DNA from: Qipengyuania xiamenensis
Lineage (GTDB): Bacteria; Pseudomonadota; Alphaproteobacteria; Sphingomonadales; Sphingomonadaceae
Assembly: GCF_019711495.1 (NCBI RefSeq)
Contig: NZ_JAIGNM010000001.1
Location: 1,240,001 to 1,304,000 of the forward strand
Direction of reading: 5' to 3'
Length of the DNA: 64,000 nucleotides
The notes beneath the pieces are model-generated. The model saw only the letters and a program-made list of their open reading frames with translations, did no database searches and was not told where the DNA came from. The stretch's first letter is position 1, and every line of letters starts with the position of its first letter. Positions 7,408 to 15,775 of the stretch are shown here, piece by piece. Made by a program: the position numbers and the translations under genes.

Positions 7408-8355
7408 ATGACCATCGCGATCATCGGCGCCGGCATGGCCGGCCTCAGTTGCGCCATGCGCCTGCGCGAAGGCGGACATGCCGTTACGCTCTTCGACAAG
7501 GGGCGCGGCCCCGGCGGGCGCATGTCGACGCGCCGCATGGAAGTGGACGGCGAGACGGTGCGCTTCGATCACGGCGCGCAATATTTCACCGCCCGTGATC
7601 CCGGCTTCAAGGAGCAGGTCCGAGCATGGCACGCGGCCGGCATCGTGGCCCCGTGGAAGGCCGGCGGTGAGGATGCCTGGGTCGGCACACCCGGCATGAA
7701 CGCCCCGATCCGCGGGATGGCCGAAGAACTTGGCGTACGCTTTTCCAGCCGCATCGAGAGCATCGCGATCGATGATGGCGGCTGGCGGCTTGAGGGCGAT
7801 GACATCGAACCAGCATCATACGATGCGGCAATCATCGCCGTTCCCGCCGAACAGGCCGCTCCGCTGCTCGCCCCGCATCGCCCCGAATGGAGCGAACTTG
7901 CGGAAGGAACGGTCTCCGACCCCTGCTGGACACTGATGCTCGCCTTCGATCAGCGCGTCGCGCACGAAGCCGACGCCGTTCGCGAGGCCGGACCGATCGG
8001 CTGGGCCGCAAGGGACAGCGTCAAGCCGGGACGCGGAGAGGGCGAGCGCTGGGTTATCCAGGCCGATCCGCACTGGTCCGCCGACTATCTGGAAGTCAAT
8101 GCCGACGACGTCTCGAAACTCCTGCTGCAGGAATTCGCATCGGCGATCGGGAAGGACCTCCCCGCCATCGCGGCCAGCAGCGCGCACCGCTGGCGCTTCG
8201 CCAAGTCGGGGCGAGCAGGCGCGGAAAAGCTGTGGGACGCAGACTTGCGCCTCGGGGCATGCGGCGACTGGCTGATCGCGCCGCGGGTCGAGGCGGCCTT
8301 CATGTCGGGCCGCGCGCTTGCCGACGAGATCCTCGCCGAAGCCGGACCGGCATAA
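7408..8355 (+). CDS. NAD(P)/FAD-dependent oxidoreductase, renalase-like amine oxidase family
   Basis: The 315-residue protein starts MTIAIIGAGMAGLSCAMRL, a Rossmann FAD-binding GxGxxG motif at residues 7-12, followed by TLFDKGRGPGGRMSTRR, the hallmark of the renalase-like (COG3380) family. FDHGAQYFTARDPGF and the C-terminal LRLGACGDWLIAPRVEAAF segment complete the FAD domain. Bacterial renalases oxidise aberrant dihydronicotinamide isomers, but the substrate here cannot be read from sequence. The upstream frame extends into msrA and is not part of the protein. It ends at the bidirectional terminator shared with the convergent ompA-family gene. Confidence 0.85.
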   Translation: MTIAIIGAGMAGLSCAMRLREGGHAVTLFDKGRGPGGRMSTRRMEVDGETVRFDHGAQYFTARDPGFKEQVRAWHAAGIVAPWKAGGEDAWVGTPGMNAPIRGMAEELGVRFSSRIESIAIDDGGWRLEGDDIEPASYDAAIIAVPAEQAAPLLAPHRPEWSELAEGTVSDPCWTLMLAFDQRVAHEADAVREAGPIGWAARDSVKPGRGEGERWVIQADPHWSADYLEVNADDVSKLLLQEFASAIGKDLPAIAASSAHRWRFAKSGRAGAEKLWDADLRLGACGDWLIAPRVEAAFMSGRALADEILAEAGPA

Positions 8356-8357
8356 AA

Positions 8358-8387
8358 AACGGGGCGGACATCGCTGCCCGCCCCGTT
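8358..8387. terminator. Bidirectional intrinsic terminator
   Basis: The arms AACGGGGCGG and CCGCCCCGTT flank a 10-nt loop. On the minus strand the stem is followed by a run of T, ending the OmpA-family gene. On the plus strand it lies directly after the flavoprotein stop. Confidence 0.85.
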
Positions 8388-8411
8388 CCAAAGTTCGAAA
8401 TTGCCGTTGGC

Positions 8412-9296
8412 TTAGCCTTCAGCTTCCTCGGTAGCCTTGCTGACGAGGATGTTGATCGAGACGCGGCGGTTCTGCGCCTTGCCTTCGGGCGTGCTGTTGT
8501 CAGCTGCCGGATCCGATTCCGACATGCCGGTCGGGGTCAGCATGCGCCAGGGCTGCCAGCCGCACTTCTGCTGCAGGTAGTTCACGACGCGGCCTGCACG
8601 GCGCTCGGACAGGACCTGGTTGTAGTCTTCGTCACCATCGGAGTCGGTGTAGCCGACCACGAGCAGGAGAGCGTTGTCCATGGCTTCGGCCTGCGAAGCG
8701 ATGTCGCAGATCTCGCGCTGGCCGTCAGCCGAGATGTTCCACTTGCCGCTGTCGAAGTAGACGTTGGTCACGCCACGGACGTTGTACTGGTCGATGTTCG
8801 CCATGCGGCCGCGCAGTGCTTCTGCCGCAGCAGCGTTGGCGTCGATGTCGGTGCGGTGCTCGGCAAACTGCTGAGCGGTTGCGCCACGGATCATGGCTGC
8901 GGTTTCGAGATCGCTTGCCTTGAGCTTGATCTGGCTGGCGACGAGGCCACCCGAGAATTGGAGCGTTTCGACTTCGACCGGGAGGCCATTCAGCAGCTGG
9001 CGCGAGGTCAGCTTCTTGCTGCTCAGGCCGAGGAAGCCGCCGGTTGCCTTGATCTCGGTACCATCGTCAATGATGATATCGGTGCGGGTGCCGTTTTCGA
9101 GCGTAACGGTCATCGTGTCGCCGGTGCGAGCGGTGATGATGCCTTCGACTTCGGGGCCTTCGGTCATGGCCTGGCCGTAGACGTCGATGTTGGTGTCTTC
9201 AGGTGCAGTTTCCTGCGCCGAAAGCGTCATCGGAAGCGCCAGCGCGCCAAGCAGGAGGGGGATCCCTGCGGTCTTCTTAAATGCAGTCACTTTCAT
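8412..9296 (-). CDS. OmpA family peptidoglycan-associated outer-membrane protein
   Basis: The 294-residue protein has a signal peptide ending in TLSA-QE, a predicted N-terminal beta-rich domain of about 150 residues containing VEGIITARTGDTMTVTLENG, and a C-terminal OmpA-like domain. The latter shows VYFDSGKWNISADG, VVGYTDSDGDEDYNQVLSER with the peptidoglycan-contact aspartate and arginine, and GMSESDPAADN. It probably links the outer membrane to the wall. The N-terminal part is not an OmpA barrel; it resembles the DUF5666-type small beta domain, which is a tentative reading. AGGAG lies directly before ATG, so GTG two codons later is a possible alternative start. Confidence 0.9.
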   Translation of the reverse strand: MKVTAFKKTAGIPLLLGALALPMTLSAQETAPEDTNIDVYGQAMTEGPEVEGIITARTGDTMTVTLENGTRTDIIIDDGTEIKATGGFLGLSSKKLTSRQLLNGLPVEVETLQFSGGLVASQIKLKASDLETAAMIRGATAQQFAEHRTDIDANAAAAEALRGRMANIDQYNVRGVTNVYFDSGKWNISADGQREICDIASQAEAMDNALLLVVGYTDSDGDEDYNQVLSERRAGRVVNYLQQKCGWQPWRMLTPTGMSESDPAADNSTPEGKAQNRRVSINILVSKATEEAEG

Positions 9297-9567
9297 ACTC
9301 CTTCAATCCGCGACGGTCGGCTGGTGCGATACTACGGCTTCTTGCCCGGCCGCTCTTTGGTTGGAGCATGCCGGCCGTCGGTGTTCAAATCGGTTGGCTT
9401 GTCTTGGTTAGGCGGCGCTGGAGGCCGCACATTCGTTCGATGACAAGCTGATTGTTGCCCTGATGCTTTCTAAAAAGTGAATGGCAAGCTTGGGGGCAGC
9501 GCAAGGGGGGCGGTTCGGCCCGCTGGTGCGATGAACCGTTTAAATCCTGCCTTTTTTCTGCCCTTTT

Positions 9568-10806
9568 TTAGTCGGGCCTGCGCATCCTCGCGATGAAGAA
9601 TCCGTCGATTCCCCCGTTTTCCGCCAGCATTCCGGGGTCGGTCCTGACCCAGCCGGAATCGTCCGGCAGGATACCATCGGGCAGTTCGTCGACGGCAATC
9701 GGTGCGGTCGGCAGCGAACTTTGCGCGGCGCGCTCCTCGCCTTCCTCGCGTTCGAGAGAGCAGGTTGCATAGACGATCCGCCCACCCGGCTTGAGCCAGC
9801 CAGATGCCTTCTCGAGCAGGGCCGCCTGAAGTTCGGCCATCTCCTCTATCTGTCGTTCGCCGATCCGGTGGAGCACATCGGGATGGCGACGCGCGGTACC
9901 GGTCGCAGTGCAGGGTGCATCGAGGAGGATGGCGTCGAACATGTGCTTCGGCTCCCACTCCAGCGCATCGGCGCGCACCGTGCTCGCTTTAAGGCCGGTG
10001 CGCTTGAGATTGGCCTTGAGCAGGTCGAGCCGCCGCTTCGAGATGTCGAGCGCGGTCACCTTCCAGCCCTGCGCTGCCAGCTGCAGCGTCTTTCCGCCCG
10101 GTGCCGCGCACAGGTCGAGCACGTGCCGCCCCTCGCCAGCCCCGAGCAGGCGCGCGGGCAGCGAGGCGGCAAGGTCCTGCACCCACCAGGCCCCCTCTTC
10201 GAAACCGGCGAGCTTCTCGATATTCTCCCCGCGCGCGAGACGCAGGTGGCCGGGCATCAGGCTGTCGGCGGCAAGCTTCGCCTTCCATACCTCGGTATCG
10301 TCCGGATTCTTGAGCGTCAGGTCGAGCGGAGGCGGTTCGGCAAGACCGCCTGCAATCGCCTCGGACCGCTCGCCCCAGCGCTCCGCCACATCGGCCGGCA
10401 GCGTAGGCGCTGCGGGCAGCGACACCTCGCGCTTGGTCAGGGTCGAGAAGACGCCGTGCGCCAGCCTGCGCGGACCGCCAGCCAGGAGCGGGAGGCAAGT
10501 CGCGATGACTGCATGCGGCGGCGTGTCGAGCCGGAGCCACTGGGCCAGCATCATGCGCAGCACCGTGCGGGCCTTGGCATCATCCGGCAGCGGCTTCTTC
10601 GTCGCGCTGTCTATCAGGCCGTCGAGATCGACCAGCCACCGCAGCACTTCGCTGGCGATTGCGCGGGCGAGAGCCTTGTCCTCGAACTTGCGCACATCCT
10701 TGGTGGCAGGCCCGAAGGCGATGTCGAGCATCTCGCCGCGGCGCAAGACCGCATCGAGCAGGCGTAGCGCGGCGCGGCGCGCGTGGATTCCGGGAGGCTG
10801 TGCCAT
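9568..10806 (-). CDS. RsmB/NOP family class I SAM-dependent RNA methyltransferase
   Basis: The 412-residue protein has an N-terminal NusB-like RNA-binding region (ARRAALRLLDAVLRRGEMLD) and a C-terminal methyltransferase domain. The domain shows VLDLCAAPGGKTLQLAA (SAM loop), ILLDAPCTATGTARRHPDV with the PC cysteine, and IVYATCSLEREEGEE with the TC cysteine, the two cysteines of m5C RNA methyltransferases. The 16S rRNA C967-type target is likely, but the sequence does not decide between RsmB and related enzymes. It lies divergent from the SDHAF4-like gene with 57 bp between starts. The 271 bp between it and the OmpA gene hold only an ill-defined hairpin and T-rich tracts after the stop. Confidence 0.9.
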   Translation of the reverse strand: MAQPPGIHARRAALRLLDAVLRRGEMLDIAFGPATKDVRKFEDKALARAIASEVLRWLVDLDGLIDSATKKPLPDDAKARTVLRMMLAQWLRLDTPPHAVIATCLPLLAGGPRRLAHGVFSTLTKREVSLPAAPTLPADVAERWGERSEAIAGGLAEPPPLDLTLKNPDDTEVWKAKLAADSLMPGHLRLARGENIEKLAGFEEGAWWVQDLAASLPARLLGAGEGRHVLDLCAAPGGKTLQLAAQGWKVTALDISKRRLDLLKANLKRTGLKASTVRADALEWEPKHMFDAILLDAPCTATGTARRHPDVLHRIGERQIEEMAELQAALLEKASGWLKPGGRIVYATCSLEREEGEERAAQSSLPTAPIAVDELPDGILPDDSGWVRTDPGMLAENGGIDGFFIARMRRPD

Positions 10807-10863
10807 TGGCTTTGTCGCCTAGCGATGGTTGAAACTTCGCGCCAGCCTGCGCATTTTAAAAGC

Positions 10864-11022
10864 ATGACCAAACGCGCGACAAAGCGGCCCGAGAAATTCG
10901 AGAAGCCCGAACACTGGAGCAGCGAACCGCCGCCCGAGCCGAAAAAGAGCGACGACGACGAGGAGCTGAGCCCGACGCGCTACGGCGACTGGGTCAAGGA
11001 CGGCATCGCGATCGACTTTTGA
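10864..11022 (+). CDS. DUF1674 / succinate dehydrogenase assembly factor 4-like protein
   Basis: The 52-residue protein starts MTKRATKRPEKFEKPEHW, has an acidic central stretch, and ends in the family signature SPTRYGDWVKDGIAIDF, seen in mitochondrial SDHAF4/Sdh8 and its alphaproteobacterial homologues. SDHAF4 binds flavinylated SdhA and limits its autooxidation before complex II assembly; by homology this is the likely role. The start at 10864 removes an unrelated N-terminal extension. No sdh genes lie in the window. It is convergent with the P450 gene, the two stop codons abutting inside TGATCA. Confidence 0.85.
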   Translation: MTKRATKRPEKFEKPEHWSSEPPPEPKKSDDDEELSPTRYGDWVKDGIAIDF

Positions 11023-12411
11023 TCAAATCGCCTTGAGCGAGATCTTCAGGCCGTCCTTCGGCTTAGGGATCGGCCAGGCCTGCCAGTCGGGCTGCTGCTC
11101 GAGGCTGATTTCGTAGCGCGGCAGCAGCTGCGCCATCAATACCTTCACCTGCATATAGGCAAAGTGCAGGCCGAGACACATGTGCGCACCGCCGCCAAAG
11201 GGAACCCACGCATATTTGTGCCGCGCCTTCACCTTTTCAGGCGTGAAGTGCATCGGATTGAATTCGTGCGGGGTATCCCAGTGCGCTTCCTCATGATGCA
11301 CGAAATGGGCATTGATCCCCACGTGCTGGCCAGCCGGGATGCGGTAGCCGCCATATTCGAACTCGCGAAGCGCGCGGCGCGGTGTCGAGGGGACCGGGGG
11401 CACCATGCGGAGCGCTTCCTTGAACGCCATCTCGGTGAGTTCGAGCTTGCCCATATCCTCGTAGGCGAGGTCGCGCGGACGGCCGTTCGCATCGCAGCCA
11501 CCGGTCACGCTTTCGATTTCCTGGCGCAGCTTTTCCTGCCACTCCGGATGCTTGGCCAGCAGCCAGACGAGCGAGGTCGCCGAACTGGTGATCGTGTCAT
11601 GCGCTGCCATCATCAGGAAATTCATGTGATCGACGACCTCGTCGACCGGCATGAGGCTGCCATCCTCGTATTCGGCTGTCGCAAACTGGCTGAACATGTC
11701 TTGCCCGCCACCTTCGGCACGTCGGCGATGCGTTTCCTTGGTGAAGAAGTCGACGAGGAATTTCCGGCCATCGACGCCCCGCTTCATCTGGGTGAACGGT
11801 AGCGGATGACGTACGGGTGCGACACTTGCCTGCACCATATCGATGAAGGCCGTATTGATCTTGTCGGCCTCAGGACCCCATTCGATGCCGATGAAGCTGT
11901 CGGCAGCAAGATCGAGAGTGAGCGTCTTGATCGCCGGGTAGAATTGCATCTGCCCCTCGCCCCAGCTTTCTACCGTCTGCGCGATCCCGCGGTTCAGGCT
12001 GCCCGAATAATGGCGCATCGGCCCCGGCTTGAAAGCAATCGAAAGCGCACGGCGATCAGCGCGGTGATGATCGAAGTCCATCAGCATCAACCCGCGCGGG
12101 AACAGCTGGTCCAGGATAGGGCCCCAGCCCTGTTCGGAAGAAAAGTTCTTTTCCTTGTCGAACAGCACCAGCTCGTTCGCGTCGGCCCCGATCAGCGCAA
12201 CGACCCAGCCGCCGAAGGCGCGGTTCTTGTAAACACGGCCATAGGTTTCGACCATGCGCTGCGCGAAGGCATGCGGATCCTTGAGCATCTTGAAGGTATT
12301 GCCGACCAGCGGCAGCCCGCCCTCGCCCGGAATGTGCGCGAGGTCGGCAGGGCTCGGATTTCCTTCGGTCCAATGGGTCGGGATCGGATCGTGTGCGGCG
12401 AGGGTGGCCAT
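11023..12411 (-). CDS. Cytochrome P450
   Basis: The 462-residue soluble P450 shows all core motifs: I-helix MMAAHDTITSSAT (about residue 270), the K-helix ExxR as EALRMVPPVP, the PERF-like segment FNPMHFTPEK, and the heme loop FGGGAHMCLGLHFAYMQ with the thiolate cysteine. Bacterial P450s of this length use a separate ferredoxin and reductase, none of which is visible nearby. The substrate is unknown; fatty acid, terpenoid or xenobiotic hydroxylation are all possible. It follows hemH by 38 bp in the same direction, with AGGAG before ATG and an operator-like palindrome between the genes. Confidence 0.94.
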   Translation of the reverse strand: MATLAAHDPIPTHWTEGNPSPADLAHIPGEGGLPLVGNTFKMLKDPHAFAQRMVETYGRVYKNRAFGGWVVALIGADANELVLFDKEKNFSSEQGWGPILDQLFPRGLMLMDFDHHRADRRALSIAFKPGPMRHYSGSLNRGIAQTVESWGEGQMQFYPAIKTLTLDLAADSFIGIEWGPEADKINTAFIDMVQASVAPVRHPLPFTQMKRGVDGRKFLVDFFTKETHRRRAEGGGQDMFSQFATAEYEDGSLMPVDEVVDHMNFLMMAAHDTITSSATSLVWLLAKHPEWQEKLRQEIESVTGGCDANGRPRDLAYEDMGKLELTEMAFKEALRMVPPVPSTPRRALREFEYGGYRIPAGQHVGINAHFVHHEEAHWDTPHEFNPMHFTPEKVKARHKYAWVPFGGGAHMCLGLHFAYMQVKVLMAQLLPRYEISLEQQPDWQAWPIPKPKDGLKISLKAI

Positions 12412-12426
12412 AGGTAGCTCCTGACA

Positions 12427-12444
12427 ACTTACTTCAGTGTAAGT
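12427..12444. promoter_or_regulatory. Operator-like palindrome upstream of the P450 gene
   Basis: ACTTAC-N6-GTAAGT is a perfect 6+6 dyad situated between hemH and the P450 start, about 16 bp before the start codon. This size and spacing are typical of TetR-family operators. No regulator gene sits beside it, so the binding protein is unknown. Confidence 0.55.
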
Positions 12445-12449
12445 AATCG

Positions 12450-13478
12450 TCAGAAGTTAATCCACCCCGAAAGCTCGCGCTTCAAAATCGTCTCGAGCAT
12501 GTCGAGCCCCGCGTCAGAGGTGTTGAGGCAGGAAAGCGCGGCGAACTTCTCGCCCCCTTCTTCTTCGAACTGCTCGCGGCCCTGGATCGCCAGTTCCTCC
12601 AGCGTTTCGAGGCAGTCGGCGGAAAAGCCCGGGGCTGCGATGGCGAGGCGCTTCGTGCCCTTGGCAGCTTCTTCCGAGATGACCGTATCGGTTGCGGGTT
12701 CGAGCCATTTTGCAGGGCCGAATCGCGACTGGAAGGTGACGCGGTAGCGCGGCACCCTGCCTGCCATTTTCTCCTGCAACAGGCGCGCGGTCTTCTGGCA
12801 GTGGCAATGGTACGGGTCGCCCAGTTCCAGCGTCCGCTGGGGCATTCCATGGAAGCTCAGCAGCAGGACCTCCGGCTCGAAATCGAGCGCGTCGAGCTGG
12901 CGTGTCAGGTCCTGTGCCAGAGCATCGATGTAAGCCGGATCGTCGTGATAGGGGGGCAGCGTACGCAGGCTCGCCTGCCAGCGCATCTCGCGCAGCTTGT
13001 CGGCGGCCTTGTCGACCACCGTCGCCGTGGTCGCGCCCGAATATTGCGGGTAGAGCGGGGCGAGCAGGATGCGATCGCAACCGGCATCCATCAGTTTCTG
13101 CATCTGGTCGGGTATCGAGGGGGCACCGTAGCGCATGGCCCAGTCGACAAGCACGCCATCGCCCAACCGAGCCTGCATGGCCTCTGCCTGCCGGCGCGTG
13201 ATCACGGCCAGCGGCGAACCCTCGTCGGTCCAGACCTGCTTATAGGCATGTGCGCTTTTCTTGGGCCGCGTGTTGAGGATGATGCCGCGAAGGATCGGCT
13301 GCCAAGCGATGGCCGGAATTTCGACCACGCGACGGTCGGAAAGGAACTCGGCAAGATAGCGCTTTACCGGTCCTTTTTCGGGCGCCTCGGGCGTGCCGAG
13401 ATTGACGACGAGCACGCCGATACGGCCCGATTTCACCGGCGGATGGTCTGCCGGGAGTGCTTGTTCCTGCCAGGTCAT
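12450..13478 (-). CDS. hemH: Ferrochelatase
   Basis: HemH inserts Fe(II) into protoporphyrin IX, the last step of protoheme synthesis. The 342-residue protein starts with GRIGVLVVNLGTPEAPEKG, has APLYPQYSGATTATV in the middle and LLLSFHGMPQRTLELGDPYH with the catalytic histidine. It also has CHCQKTARLL, the QSRFGPAKWLEP signature and the SADCLETLEEL segment with the conserved glutamates. Length is normal. Its ATG overlaps the stop of the molybdopterin hydroxylase gene by 4 bp (ATGA), and the P450 gene follows 38 bp later, so heme supply may be co-expressed with a heme enzyme. Confidence 0.96.
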   Translation of the reverse strand: MTWQEQALPADHPPVKSGRIGVLVVNLGTPEAPEKGPVKRYLAEFLSDRRVVEIPAIAWQPILRGIILNTRPKKSAHAYKQVWTDEGSPLAVITRRQAEAMQARLGDGVLVDWAMRYGAPSIPDQMQKLMDAGCDRILLAPLYPQYSGATTATVVDKAADKLREMRWQASLRTLPPYHDDPAYIDALAQDLTRQLDALDFEPEVLLLSFHGMPQRTLELGDPYHCHCQKTARLLQEKMAGRVPRYRVTFQSRFGPAKWLEPATDTVISEEAAKGTKRLAIAAPGFSADCLETLEELAIQGREQFEEEGGEKFAALSCLNTSDAGLDMLETILKRELSGWINF

Positions 13479-15775
13479 AATCCCTCCGAAAACAGCGGCA
13501 GCCGCTGCGGTCTCGCACCGGTGCTGGCGTGAATGGCATTGGCGATGGCCGGAGCCGCCACCGCCACACCAAGTTCGCCGGGGTCAAACGGTTCCGCTTC
13601 GCTCGAAATGAAGTCGACGACGATCTCGGGGCAATCGGCGAGGCGCGGCAGGCCCAGCCCTTCGAACCGCTTGGGCACCGGGTGCCCGTCGGCGAAGGCA
13701 AGCGGGCTACCCATAGCCAAGGCGATACCGAACAGAAGCCCGCCCTCAATCTGCTGGCGGGCGATATCGAGATTGACGATCCGACCGATATCGACCGCAA
13801 CGCTGAGGCGCGAAACCCGCACCCGGCCTTCACCGGCACCGACCTGCGCCACACAGGTGATATAGCCGGCGGTCGCCAGGTCATCGCCCATCTTCAGCAT
13901 CGCCACACCTTGTCCGGAGCCTTCTCGTCCGCCGTCCCAATCGCCCAGCCTGGTCGCGCGGCGTAGCGTTTCGGCCATGCGGGGCGATCCGCCCAGCATC
14001 GCCATGCGATAGAGGAAGGGATCGCGGCCTGCGTCTGCCGCCATCTCGTCGATGAAGCTCTCCGTCGCGAAGGCCGTCCAGACATGCGCCCCGCCGCGCA
14101 TCCGGCCCACGGGTAGCGTGATGGTGGCAGGCACGTGCTCGACCGCCACATTGCCGATGCCGTAAGCAGGTACCGCGCCTTCAACCATGAAGGGGTCGGC
14201 CTCGCCACTTGCCTTGTCCTTGGCGGCTTCCGGAACGAGATTGTCGAACATCCGCGCACCCGTTTCGAGCATGGCGGAGGGCGCAATGACGCGGGTACGC
14301 AGGGCCACCGGCTGCCCTTGCGCGCCTCTGGACGCGGACACCTCGACTGAAACCGGCGGACGCGGCGGCACGGCCTGGAAATCCTGCGCGCGGCTCCACG
14401 TGAGCTGGACCGGCCGTCCTACCTGCTCCGCAATCTGCGCGACTTCGATTGCATGCTGCTTTTCCAGCCGCGCGTCGAAGCTGCCGCCCGCTGAGAGCGG
14501 GTAAAGTATGACGTCGCTCGCCGAGATACCGATCGCCTTGGCCGCCGCATCGCGCGCTGCGGCAGGAGCCTGCGAGGCGATCCAGAGCTCCAGCCGCCCG
14601 TCCTCGTAGCGCGCAGTCGCACTCGCCGTTTCCAGAGGCGCATGGGCTGCCGCTGCAAAACCGTAGCGCCGCACGAGATCGGGCTTACCCATCATGCCGT
14701 CAGGGTCGCCGATGGTGACGATCCGCTCTGCCAGATCGTCCGAACTTTCGATCGCCCGCTCCATCTCGGTATCGAGGACGATCTGTTCGAGCGTTCCGGG
14801 GCCCGTGAACTGCGGCCTCATGCGTGCAAGCGCCTGGTCGGCAATCCACCAGCTGTCGGCAACTGCGGCGATCCAGCGTTTCGAGCGCACTACGGTGCGC
14901 AGGCCGCGCATGCCGGCGACCTTGCTTTCATCGAAGCGGAGCAGTTCGGGCAGGCCGACCGGGCCGTGCCGGATCGAGGCATAGACCATGCCCGGCAGGC
15001 GCACGTCGGCAGCGAAGACATGCGTGCCATCGACCTTGGATGGAAGATCGAGCCGAGGGTAGAGCGTCGACCCATCGGCCTCGCCCGGGATCGGTTCCTC
15101 GAAGGCTGCGACGGGGCGGATAGGTGCCGGATCTGGCGGATCGAGCTCCGCAGCTTCTGCAACCAGTTCGCCGAAGGGAAGCCGCGTCTCGCCATTGATG
15201 ACGAAACCCTCGACAACCTCGCATTCCTCCGGTTCGACATCCCAGCGTTCGGCAGCGGCGCGGGTCAGCATGTCGCGCGCGGTGGCTGCGGCCTGACGCA
15301 GCGGCATCTCGAAAGCGGCAAGGCTGGTGCCGCATGCCGTGGCGTTGAAGTCGTTGCGGCGCGCGAAGCGCTCGACCAGCCAGTCGTCCTGGTCCTCTGT
15401 CCAGGACGGCATGCTCGACCACAGCGGAGACCACCGCGCGGCAAGCGGGAGGTTGGCGAAATGTCCGGCGGGCGCGGTCGGTTCGATCCCCATCTGTCGC
15501 CAGTCGGCGCCCAGCTCGGTTGCCGCGACCTGCGCCAGCACCGTGCCGATGCCCTGCCCCATTTCGAGTTGGGGTATGGCGACCGTCACCACGCCGTCGC
15601 GCCCTACCACCAGCCAGCCGCCGAACAGCGCCTCGTCTTCACCAGCGCGCAGGGGACTGGGGTAGCTGCGCGGCCAGAGGGTCCAGGCAACAAGCAGGCC
15701 GCCGCCGGCAGCGGCGCCGATCAGCAGCTTGCGCCGCGATACCTCGATATCCTTCAGCTTCTCGCGGATATCCAT
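13475..15775 (-). CDS. Xanthine dehydrogenase family molybdopterin-binding subunit (isoquinoline 1-oxidoreductase beta-like)
   Basis: The 766-residue protein begins with a twin-arginine type signal (VSRRKLLIGAAAGGGLLVAW), so it is probably exported folded with its molybdenum cofactor. The body is the aldehyde oxidase/xanthine dehydrogenase large-subunit fold, with LEMGQGIGTVLAQVAATELG (about residue 71), SGGSFDARLEKQHAIEVA, GRMRGGAHVWTAFATESF and the C-terminal GVAVAAPAIANAIHASTGAR. This matches IorB-like enzymes, which hydroxylate aldehydes or N-heterocycles. The matching 2Fe-2S small subunit (IorA) is not encoded beside it. It overlaps mrp by 22 bp upstream and hemH by 4 bp downstream. Confidence 0.9.
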   Translation of the reverse strand: MDIREKLKDIEVSRRKLLIGAAAGGGLLVAWTLWPRSYPSPLRAGEDEALFGGWLVVGRDGVVTVAIPQLEMGQGIGTVLAQVAATELGADWRQMGIEPTAPAGHFANLPLAARWSPLWSSMPSWTEDQDDWLVERFARRNDFNATACGTSLAAFEMPLRQAAATARDMLTRAAAERWDVEPEECEVVEGFVINGETRLPFGELVAEAAELDPPDPAPIRPVAAFEEPIPGEADGSTLYPRLDLPSKVDGTHVFAADVRLPGMVYASIRHGPVGLPELLRFDESKVAGMRGLRTVVRSKRWIAAVADSWWIADQALARMRPQFTGPGTLEQIVLDTEMERAIESSDDLAERIVTIGDPDGMMGKPDLVRRYGFAAAAHAPLETASATARYEDGRLELWIASQAPAAARDAAAKAIGISASDVILYPLSAGGSFDARLEKQHAIEVAQIAEQVGRPVQLTWSRAQDFQAVPPRPPVSVEVSASRGAQGQPVALRTRVIAPSAMLETGARMFDNLVPEAAKDKASGEADPFMVEGAVPAYGIGNVAVEHVPATITLPVGRMRGGAHVWTAFATESFIDEMAADAGRDPFLYRMAMLGGSPRMAETLRRATRLGDWDGGREGSGQGVAMLKMGDDLATAGYITCVAQVGAGEGRVRVSRLSVAVDIGRIVNLDIARQQIEGGLLFGIALAMGSPLAFADGHPVPKRFEGLGLPRLADCPEIVVDFISSEAEPFDPGELGVAVAAPAIANAIHASTGARPQRLPLFSEGL

